A DNA stretch of 64,000 bases, taken from assembly GCA_963669155.1 (NCBI GenBank), contig CAVLGW020000014.1, forward strand, positions 1 through 64,000. Direction: 5' to 3'. The stretch is from Arbacia lixula. Taxonomy: Eukaryota; Echinodermata; Echinoidea; Arbacioida; Arbaciidae. The notes beneath the pieces are model-generated. The model was not told the origin of the DNA. It was given only the letters and a program-made list of their open reading frames with translations, and made no database searches. A program made the position numbers and the translations under genes. Positions 51,293 to 61,200 of the stretch are shown piece after piece; position 1 is the stretch's first letter, and the number at the start of each line of letters is the position of its first letter.

Positions 51293-51604
51293 TTTGGCTA
51301 GATTTTAGTGAAAGGCTTTCTGGGGTAATTGAAATTTACAAAGAAATTTTAGGCATACACCCAGTAGTAAGGATAGCGTGCTCCATCCTGTAAATGAACG
51401 AAAAACAAGTCAGACAAAAATCTTGGAACCAGACGGGATTTGAACCTACAGCCTACTGCTTACCGGGCAGCGACCTAACCACGCAAGCTATTTCTAGTTC
51501 ACGGGTCAAGACACGACAACATGGAAACAAATACCCGAAAGAGTCTCATTTCATCTGACTCATTTCAACTACCCCAGAAAGCCTTTCACTAAAATCTAGC
51601 CAAA
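51293..51604. repeat. 312 bp foldback element with 42 bp arms
   Basis: The left arm (51293-51334, beginning TTTGGCTAGATTTTAGTGAA) and the right arm (51563-51604) are inverse copies differing at one of 42 positions. The loop holds the minus-strand tRNA-like sequence at 51424-51500. A second perfect inverted repeat of 21 bp (51543-51563 and 51637-51657, GTCTCATTTCATCTGACTCA core) encloses the right arm. Confidence 0.85.
51424..51500 (-). repeat. tRNA-like sequence inside the foldback
   Basis: On the minus strand the acceptor-like arms GAACTAG and CTGGTTC pair at all seven positions (one G-U). A B box GGTTCAAATCC is present. An anticodon arm GCTGC / GCAGT closes the loop CCGGTAA, giving a GGU anticodon (Thr) but with C instead of U at position 33. 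The T stem is poorly paired, and extra bases separate the 5' acceptor arm from the D arm. It looks like a SINE head or decayed tRNA copy, not an active tRNA gene. Confidence 0.55.
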
Positions 51605-51660
51605 TTGTCCTTACGGCGGACTAATCATGAATATTAATGAGTCAGATGAAATGAGACTTT

Positions 51661-52280
51661 AATGTGTTCGGTTCTGCCACGGCAGGATTCGCTGTAGTGT
51701 ACATGCATGACATGTTTGATACTGCCTGGTCCCCTATTGTACGGGATTGCCAACTAAAAGCTGTTCTTTTGATTTTCATTATTTCAAACACCACTGTACA
51801 AAAATCAATTGATTTCACTCAAAATCGGTACTTTAGACAGTTTAGTGACAATTTAGTGACAATTGGAGTAACTTGCAACTTACAACAAGTTACAAGATGA
51901 CACCTAAAGCTGAATAGATCTAGAAGTTAAATACATTTTTTTCAACTTACTGATTTTAAAAAGAATTAGAAATTAAAATTTGTAAGTCTAGTGTTCTGTC
52001 AGAGTGAATGAACCTCACCCCAAAATGTGTGTCTTTATTCATTGTATTTCACCTTCATGAACATCTATATTCGCAGACTAAAAATGTTCAAACAATAGGG
52101 ATGATAGTGGGAAACTGTTCATGCATTTTTACAGGAAAACCGGAATAGCAGGATGTTGTGAAGGGTGGGGGGGGGGGGGGGGATTGCCCTATGAAAGATA
52201 AAATCCCTTCTCATTTTAACAATCCTTGTGTATACTTGGTATGAAATCGTAAAACCATATCTGTTATTATCTCTTCTTGC
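51661..52280. other. Unassigned DNA with a poly-G run
   Basis: No gene is recognised. A run of 16 G lies at 52167-52182. Confidence 0.5.
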
Positions 52281-52358
52281 AGGTGTCTGGGTTCTGTGGC
52301 AGGTGTCTGGGTCCTGTGGCAGGTGTCTGGGGCCTGTGGCAGGTGTGTGGGTCTTGTG
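52281..52358 (+). repeat. Four copies of a 20 bp tandem repeat
   Basis: AGGTGTCTGG starts at 52281, 52301 and 52321, and AGGTGTGTGG at 52341. Each is followed by GTYCTGTGGC or a variant. The first copy follows TATCTCTTCTTGCAG, which resembles a 3' splice site. Confidence 0.85.
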
Positions 52359-52374
52359 ATTGTATGTTTGTCTT

Positions 52375-52410
52375 CCCCTCGCTGACGAAGTCGGAGGGGA
52401 TATAGGAACG
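52375..52410 (+). repeat. Hairpin CCCCTC / GAGGGG of a dispersed repeat head
   Basis: CCCCTCGCTGACGAAGTCGG folds with the following AGGGG: outer stem CCCCTC/GAGGGG and inner stem GAC/GTC. It is followed by a GTCCGTCATTCTGTCCGTGC simple repeat. The arrangement resembles heads of dispersed repeats in aquatic invertebrate genomes, but the family is not identified. Confidence 0.5.
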
Positions 52411-52499
52411 CTGTCGTCCGTCATTCTGTCCGTGCGTGCGTGCGTCTATAACAAATTTGGTTTTTGATCAATAAATTCGGTAATGATTGGCGGATTTTT

Positions 52500-52687
52500 G
52501 GAGTATGTAGGTCAAAGGTCATAGTTCATTAAATATGCGAAAAAATACAGTCTGGTTTCCGATCGATAACTTCAGTAATTTTTGACGGATTTTAATGAAA
52601 TTTGATATGAAGGTGCATGATATCAAAATATAGGCTAAGTTCGATTTTGGAGTACGTAGGTCAAAGGTCATAGCTCATTAAATATGC
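52500..52687 (+). repeat. Direct repeat with 149 bp period
   Basis: GGAGTATGTAGGTCAAAGGT (52500) recurs as GGAGTACGTAGGTCAAAGGT (52649). Both continue CATAGYTCATTAAATATGC. Only the ends are well conserved. Confidence 0.75.
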
Positions 52688-53537
52688 AAACTATTCGTTA
52701 GAGAGGTAGAAGAGAGTTGCAGAAAGTAAGGTGATATACTTCAAGGAAACCATAAGCTCCATATCAAGTAGTTTTTAAATCAAATGTAAGATGGAATGAA
52801 AAAAATCTGTTAAAAATTTGAACGAAATTGCATACGTACTAAGAATGGCTGTATGAAATTTCGATTGTGCATCTTTTACACTACTATTGATGAGATCATT
52901 TTCTGGACAAGTTTTAAAATGTTTTGTACATACATCGGAGGTGGTGGAGCATCGATTTCGGATAAGAGAAGTGGAGGGGCACATTTTGTCTGACAAACAA
53001 TAGCTGGATTCCCACTTTCATTGTCTAAGCCTGTTTTTTCATTGTTTTTGATGCACATAAACATTTTCATTTTGCTTCAGATTTGCACGCTTTCTTGAGC
53101 CAAACTCCAGATATTTAATGTAGGATTTTTTTGTCCACAACATATTTGGGATTAAAGCAATGAAAACATCTGTGCTTGAAGAATTACAGAACATGTGACA
53201 TTTTCTGTACTAAACATATTGAGAGTAGTCCGCAATTTGTTTCGGCAATAAATGGTAGTGTCAAAAACAGACAATTTCATTTAGGTATAACTTTTATATT
53301 TGCTGAATATGTAATTGAAGATATATTGTTTTATAAAAAAATAAAAATGCACTTTCTTATTTATAGACATGGCTACTGTTTAAAAAAAAATTCAAAATTA
53401 ACTCCCATTTTTAATAAAAAGGTTTCAAATAGACTTTTTGAAAAATAACTTCATAAAGGTGAAAATTTTGCCTTATAAAAGATGGACGATGCCCCCTTTA
53501 AGTGTAACAAATGTTATGATCTAATTATTCTTTCGTT

Positions 53538-53580
53538 TTTCTTACAGGTGTCTGGCTGTTGAGATTGTATGTTTGTCCTT
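53538..53580 (+). other. Splice-acceptor-like site followed by a duplicated segment
   Basis: TTTCGTTTTTCTTACAG ends at 53547 and is a good 3' splice-site match. The sequence after it (GTGTCTGG, then GATTGTATGTTTGTC) is also found at 52343-52372 after the 20 bp repeats. It may mark alternative leader exons of the downstream gene. This is inference without transcript support. Confidence 0.35.
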
Positions 53581-53781
53581 GTGCCAGGAAAAGTGCTTGT
53601 TTTGTGTTTTCATCTTTTCATTGTATACATACCAACCAAATTACTTCATCTCACGTCTTTTCTTATCTCAGAAGAGATCCTGCTCTCAGAAGAGAGTGTC
53701 CCCACACTCCAGAAGGGTGTGCGTCTTTAACCATTTCATCCCATTTCACCCACAGGAGACTGTGGTAAAGACTCCACGACA

Positions 53782-53951
53782 AAGTCGTTGGTTACGAATC
53801 AATATCCACGAGGAAATCGTTGGTTAAGAATCAATATCCACGAGAAATCGTTGGTTACGAATCAATATCCACGAGAAATCGTTGGTTACGAATCAATATC
53901 CACGAGAAATCGTTGGTTACGAATCAATATCCACGAGGAAGTCGTTGGTAA
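53782..53951 (+). repeat. Tandem 31-32 bp repeat, five copies and a partial sixth
   Basis: TCGTTGGTTA starts at 53785, 53817, 53848, 53879 and 53910, with a truncated copy at 53942. The rest of the unit reads CGAATCAATATCCACGAG. Copies are nearly identical. 31 is not a multiple of three, so no peptide repeat is maintained. Confidence 0.9.
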
Positions 53952-53954
53952 AAG

Positions 53955-53963
53955 TATATATAA
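53955..53963 (+). promoter_or_regulatory. TATA-box-like sequence
   Basis: TATATATAA follows the 31 bp tandem repeat directly and lies 1.25 kb upstream of the giant ORF. It would give a leader covering the YY1-like sites. No start-site data support it, and AT-rich DNA makes chance matches common. Confidence 0.3.
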
Positions 53964-54481
53964 CAATCCATATAAAAATCCATATAAACATACAGAAAAG
54001 CTGAACGAAATCTGAATGTGAAATGAAAGTGTGAAATATATGTTGTGAAATCTCAGATGTGAAAGAAAGATTACAAGTGAATTCTTAGAAGTGAGTGAAT
54101 GAGCTTTAGTGAAAGAAATTAGACAATAATACATGTAGAAATTTGAGTGGAAATGTAAAAGCTTGAGTACAGTGATTGATTTAGATATAAGAGTTATAGT
54201 GTTGATGGTTGAGATTGAATTGTTTGAGTACATGTATATGCCTGTTGTTGTCATGTAAGATCACTATACACTGTAGTTGGTTGATGATAATAAGATCAAA
54301 GAAGAAACATAAAGAAGTAACATCATAACAAGAAGAACTTTATTTTGAGGCAGAAACAGAAGAACAGGTTGACAAAAACGAAGGTAATAAATTGCATGAA
54401 AGAGGCAGCCTCTTCATTTCAAGAGTTTGGAGCTAAGCACGATTGAAACTATCAAGTTACTGGATTGATCTTAATATAAGA

Positions 54482-54921
54482 GCGCCATCTTGTGGCTGGC
54501 ACATACTCAAACACTGTGGACACACTGAATGCAAACTTAGTATTAGAGCGCCATCTTGAGGTTGAAACATATTTGAACAGGGTGCATCAAATGAGTAGTA
54601 TATTGATACTGAAAACAAATTTTGTGTAATAACGCCATCTTGAGGCCAAAACGTTATAGAATTTGACTAAAAGCATACTTTTTATCCAGTTGAAACACTC
54701 TTCATAAAGTTAAAACTCTAAACCGCCATCTTGAGGGTGACACCTTATTATACTTGAACGCAGTGCATTAGAGTCTGGTACCTTGTATTGAAACTCAACA
54801 ATTACTTCAGACAAACTTAGTATTACAGCGCCATCTTGAGGCCGAAACATATTTGAACACAGTGCATCAAAGTCTGGTATATTGATACTGAATACAAATT
54901 TTGTGTAATAACACCATCTTG
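54482..54921 (+). promoter_or_regulatory. Cluster of six CGCCATCTTG (YY1-like) sites
   Basis: CGCCATCTTG occurs within 54482-54492, 54548-54558, 54633-54642, 54723-54733 and 54838-54848. A sixth, CACCATCTTG, lies at 54912-54921. The reverse complement CAAGATGGCG is the core recognised by the zinc-finger factor YY1. Most copies are followed by AGG and several by CCAAAAC or CCGAAAC. A block holding two sites is itself duplicated (about 54527-54674 and 54816-54953, offset 290 bp). The position, 290-730 bp before the ATG at 55211, suggests a promoter or 5' leader role. YY1 sites are known to direct transcription start in the human L1 retrotransposon. Confidence 0.55.
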
Positions 54922-55210
54922 AGGCCAAAACATTATAGAATTTGATGTTGATAAAGAACACAGTTTTGTAAGGGTAATATTTAAAGATACGTTAACATTT
55001 TAAATCCTAAACCATACACTGGTATCACAGTACGTGTGGTCTGGCAAGGCGAAACGAACAGAAAAATCAAAATTAAAGAATTGAAGCTAGTATACTGGAG
55101 ACAACCTTGTATTGAAATTAGAGTCTATAACATAATTGTATTAGTAAATGTGCTGACCACATTATTCCTAGAAATACTACTCTTGATTTAGTGAAATAAC
55201 TACAGGCGAA

Positions 55211-58200
55211 ATGAATGTTGTTCAAAAAACTGAAGTATTAGAGGAGATGGCAGAATGCTACGTATGTGGGAAAGATCTGGACAGAAATCAAAATGAGGTC
55301 AAGTGTGAAACCTGTTCTCGATGTTACCATGTGTCATGTTTGAACATTTCATGTGAAGACAAACTGATGGACATCAGACTAGTATGGATTTGCATTTGTG
55401 GAAACAACAACATATCTTTGCGTTTGTTTGACCATCTCGGTATCCCAATTGATGTCAACAGGTATGAATCAATCTGTCCAGAACGTGATGTCGAAGAACA
55501 CGACTACAATCTTGATGAAGGCTCAAAAGAGGAAACAAGAGATCGATGTGGACGTTTTACAATGAAGAAAAGGTATGTGAACAAAGGGCAGAAACGATCA
55601 AGATCACCTGACCTAACAAACACCAAAAAGAGGAAAAATGAAATGTATGTGCCCAGTGTGAATGAACCCTCGAATGAAGGAAAGGCATCTGACATGGAAA
55701 AGGAATCTGATTCAAGATGGAAATTGACAAGATCTAGGAAAGCAAAATACTTGGAGAAGAAAGGTGGATTGACATCAATTAATATGAAGGAAAGGAATGT
55801 TGATGAATTTGATTTCAAAAGAGAAAAGGGAGTGACATACATTGGGAAATCAATGAAGCACCTGTACTACAAGTCACCCAGGATTAATAAAGCCTCAACC
55901 ACTGTCCCCCAATCAGAAATGAAAGGAAAGAAAGAAAAGTCAAAAGCATGTGCATCGAGAGAAAAGAAACCAGTCGAGATGAGTGGAAATGACTTAGAGT
56001 TAACGTGTAGAGGCACAGTTTGTCATGAAGACACCAAACTTTGTGGAAATGGTTTTGATGAAGATTGTTCCAAGTCAAGTGAAATGGCTATTTTGTTTAG
56101 TAAACAGAAAGCTCCTAGTGAATGGTCTGTTTCTGATATTGATGATCTTGTAACACATTCAGTCTCCTCAAGCAGCTCTAATGAAACTGCAAGTCATCGA
56201 AAGAATGGTGGAAATGCATCTCCTCAACAAGTGAACACAGGTCCTATTTCTGAGCACGCACACCCAGACTCACTACTCAACACACTACAAGAATCTCTTG
56301 AGAATTGTGATGGCTGTTTGATGAACTTTGGTAAGCAGACTTTTCTTGTGTTTGCAGATGAAACAGGTTACTACATCTTTGATCCACATTCCAGAAGTAG
56401 AAGAGGATGTTACAGTAGGCATGGCAAAAGCATTCTCATGCACACTAAAACATGGCTTGGAGTGTACTCTTACTGCATACAGTTGTGCAATTCATTGAAG
56501 CTCCCACATGATGTGACATACAAGCTGACACAGGTAGTAGTCATGGACAGAACAAAGACTGATGTATTGAAGCTGGCAACACCTCCAAATACAATTGCAC
56601 AGGTTCAAGTAGACGATAGTTTGGATGTACCACATACTGAAATGTTGACCCCTACAACTGAACCAACATGTCATTCTGAAGAAGAACATGGTGAAGAACT
56701 AGGAAAACCTTCCAACCCCAGTGATGAAACACCTGCTGTCCTCAAACCTTGCAGCTTAAAGAGTAACTGTTCTCGAAATGAGTCTTTTAAAATTTCTTTG
56801 GACTTTGAGGTAGTTGATGACCCAAAACACACACATGAAACAGAGTTTGAACCAAAGAATAAGGTTACATCTGACATGAAACACAAACAGCAAAGAGTGG
56901 ATTGTGATGTTGCACAAAAAACAGACAGTGCAAATTGCCCAGAATCAATGGAAAACAAAGCTCCAAATGAAGATGTAATTCTAAAGGCAAAACCCACCAC
57001 GCACATGATGGACAATCCCGGTTGTAAAAATATGCAATGTGCAAGTCAGTGTAACAACGATTTTAAGTCTGAATCCATCTGTAACAAAAGTAGAACAAAG
57101 GATACTGTGCTCAAAGGTGAACAGGAAGACAAATGTACAAGAGTCAATACACAAATAAAACAAGTGGCCCAAGGAACATTCAATCAAGGTGACAGAAGAT
57201 TTGGTTACTCAAGTGGAAAGCAGTGTGTTGCTAATTCACTATCTGCACTGATGTACAGCAAGGTGAAAAATGCAAGTGATTGGTCAAGTACAGATCTAGA
57301 CAGGATTTTGCATAATGGTGACGAATTATATTGTTACATACGACATTTCAATTCAGTTGATCATGAATTCTTGTTGATATCTGATCTATTTGATTATTTG
57401 GACTCTTATGATGAATTATTTGAGATCAAATGTCGAGAATCAGTAGGTGGATTGTTAGATGGAGATGAATCAATGTTGGCCCAGTCTCTCACAATGCCTT
57501 TGAATAGAATTCTTGAACAAGAACTTTGCAGTGACTCTGATGCATGTTTTGTGACTTTTGGTGGATGTACATTTATGATCATATCAGGTCAAGATGGTTT
57601 CTTTATTTTTGATTCTCATTCAAGAAGCAGACGAGGGTTACTGATCGAGCAAGGATACAGTATTCTCCTTCATACTCCAAGTTGGCAAGGTGTATACAAG
57701 CACTGCATGAGATTAGCTAAAACAATGGGATGCCCCATGTGCACTGAATGTGAAGTAACTAGCGTTAATGTCAAAACAACTTCTGGAAAAAGTGAAACCT
57801 TGAAAGGATATCCCCAGTTACACGATATACCCTCTGGTCAACTTCCATCAAGAAGTGGACAATGCGCAAATGTGTCTGAATGTTCCATTCAGTATGACAG
57901 TTTTGATGAATTACCAAGCTTTAATCAGAGTAGCACAGAAGAAAGTATTCAAACCCAAGATTTATCTTGTACTGATAATGCAAATGATCCTAACATGCAT
58001 TTCAATGGTCAACAATTGAAATTGAAAAGTGTGACAATTGAGCTAACCAAGTTAACAGAGACACAACTTAACAGTCTTTGCTCTAAGAAAGGAAATATCA
58101 TTAAAGCAGTGAGTGACAATGATAAGAAACAAAAGACTGAAAATTGTACTTTGCAATGTGAAAGTGACTTGAATGACTCAGAGCTAGGGGAGAAATTGCA

Positions 58201-61200
58201 GAATAGAAAGAGAACCATGAGTGGAAAACGAAAACTGAAAAACATAGAAAGCGATGTCGAAGTTAGTGTTGACCCCTGTAAAAAAATCAGAAAAACGGAC
58301 TCTAGACAAATTGAAGTGAAAGAAAATAATGACTTGAAAATTGATGAAAATGAATGTGAAACAGATCCTGAAGAACTGTTGATACTCAGTGAAGTTCGTT
58401 CAACCATGTGGTTTAAACCTCTTGATGAAATAAGAAGGAAACAATGTTGTAGAAAAGTTGAAATACCTGATGTTGATTGTCATAATTCTGATTATAGACT
58501 TGAAGTGTGTACACCTTTAACCGAACCTAGAAACATTAAGCATATTACTGGCGATGGGAACTGCTTTTATCGTGCAATTTCATTTGCTATCACAGGAAAC
58601 GAAGGAAACCATACCGTATTAAGGAAAGCCATTGTTGTTCATCTGTTGAAAAACAAAGAAATATTTGTAAGCTTGTTGAGAACAGGTTATACAAGTGTTG
58701 CTGATTATATCTCAAAGAGTAACATACTGGATAATGGTACTTGGGCTACAGAAATGGAAATTATGGTTCTAGCAAATTTGATTGAAACAGATATATATGT
58801 ATATAATGATCAGCTTTGTAGATGGAGCATATTTTGTGGCCGAAATATCCAAGTTGGAAGTGTGACAACTGAGAAAGGAATCTACCTGAAACATACACAT
58901 TGCATTCATTATGATGTTGTTTTGTCAGTCCAATCATCTGAATCTTTTTCTTTGGATAGTGAGGTGGATGTTAAAGGAAATAATATATCAGAAATGCCTG
59001 ATGTGCAAGTAAAAACAATTGACAGGAAAACAAAGAAAAGGCGTACACCACAGTCTTACAATCAAACTAAGGTTCGCAGAAGAGAGCGAATGAGAGAAAA
59101 ACGTGCATTGATGAAAAAAGAAAACAAAAGTAATGACAAAAAAGACAACGATATGTCATACAAAATCAAGAAACAAAGGCAGAACATAAAGTACAGACAT
59201 GATATAAAATTTCAGAAAACACACCTCAATACTATGAAAAGTAAATACTCTGATTTGCAGCATAGATCTAAACTTCTTCAATCAAATAAACAGAAATATA
59301 TCACTAATGAGAAATACAAAGAAAATCATAAAAGTGCAATGCGAATTAAAATGAGAGATTTGTATACCACCAACGAACATTTCAAACAGAAGCATAGTTC
59401 TATTATGAGAAGGAGCACAAGAAATAAATATAAGGAAAATGACCATTTCAAGCAAACACAAAAAGCTACCATGAGAGTAAGCATGAGAAATAAATATAAG
59501 GAAAATGACCATTTCAAACAAAGACAAAAAGCTACAATGAGAAATAAATATCAGAAAAATGACCATTTCAAACAAACACAAAAAGCTACTATGAAAAGTA
59601 ACATGAGTCATAAATATAAAGGAAATGAAAATTTTCGACAAAAGCAAAAGGTTTCTATGAAAAACTTGTCCCAAACAAGGTATAAGAACATTGATATAAA
59701 ACAACAGAAATTGTTAAGCTTAAAAATGAAGTACAAAACAAATGAGAACTTTAGGCAAAGTGTAATGAGACAAAATACGGAAAGGGCTGTAGCTAAAACG
59801 CTGGAAATGTCAAAGTTTGATAATGTACTTCAAGAATTCAGAAAGATTATTTCCCATGGTCCAGAATTTGTTTGCTGTGTTTGCTTCAAACTTCTCTTTC
59901 AGAATCAAGTGAGAACATGTAGAAAGACAAATTATAAGCTTCAAAGGTGTATAAATGAGGAATATTTGCATGTTTGCGATTCACAATGCAAATCACCATG
60001 TCAAATAAGCCAGTCAACTAGATCATCACTATGGATTTGTTTCACCTGCCACAATAAGCTGAAATCTGGGAAAGTACCTGCAGAAGCAAACGTGAACAAC
60101 TTACACCTTCACAGAGTTCCAGTAGAACTTGCAAATTTGAACAGTTTAGAACAGCACTTGATTGCATTGAATATCCCTTTCATGAAGTTAATGGCTTTGC
60201 CTAGAGGAGGTCAAAATGGAGTTCATGGTCCAGTCGTATGCGTACCTTCAAATACTTATGAAACAGTAGAGATGTTGCCCAGACCACAGACAGAAGATCA
60301 ATTGATTCGTGTTAAACTGAAAAGAAAATTGTCGTTCAAAAGCTACTACAAGTACAAATTTGTAGATAAGACAAAATTGATGAATGCTTTGCTTTATTTA
60401 AAAGGAAGTAATAAGTGGTACTTAGATATAGGCATAGATAATAAGTGGACAAACACATTAGATCAGAATGAAAATGATAACGAAACAGAAGTCTTGGAAA
60501 CTTTTGGTGAAACAGATATCTTAAAAGATATCAGAGAACTTGAGGAAGAGCGAGATAAAGAGAAAGACAAAATTGACGATTCCCGAAATGCTGAAATGAA
60601 GGGTAACAATGAGTCAGAAGATGATTTAGAAGAGAGATTATGTGGAATTCAGTTAGATACATGTTTGCAGCCTGCAGATATTGGACAAGAAATTCTAGAT
60701 CAGTACTTTGATGACATCATATGTTGCGCTCCTTGCGAAGGAAAAAGCCCTGTTTCAGTTTTGCAAGATGAAAGCAATGAAGCAAAATGTTTTCCAGTGT
60801 TATTTCCACAGGGTCAACCAACATTTCATGATAGAAGAAACGAGAAGATAACCTTGGGACGCTATTTACAAAATCGACTGATGCATGTCGATAACAGATT
60901 TGCCCGAAGTACAGATTACATCTTTTATGCACAATATATTTATGAAATTCAACAGGTTTTGTCACAAGTTTCTATTGCATTAAGGCAAAGTCGAGACAAA
61001 AAAGATGACACTTCAACAATAACTGCTTCAGATTTGAAAGATGCAGATACAGTTCATAAGATACTAAAATCAGACAAAGGATATAAATTTCTAAAGCAAA
61101 TTCGTGGAACACCTCCTTATTGGCAGAAGACACAAAAAGATGTGATGGCAATGGTACGACAGCTTGGAAAGCCAACATGGTTTGCATCATTTTCAGCTGC

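Noticed and set aside
55504..59704. Long open frames on the minus strand opposite the RepHel gene
   Set aside because: They are shadows of a strongly biased coding frame. The plus-strand frame carries continuous recognised domains.
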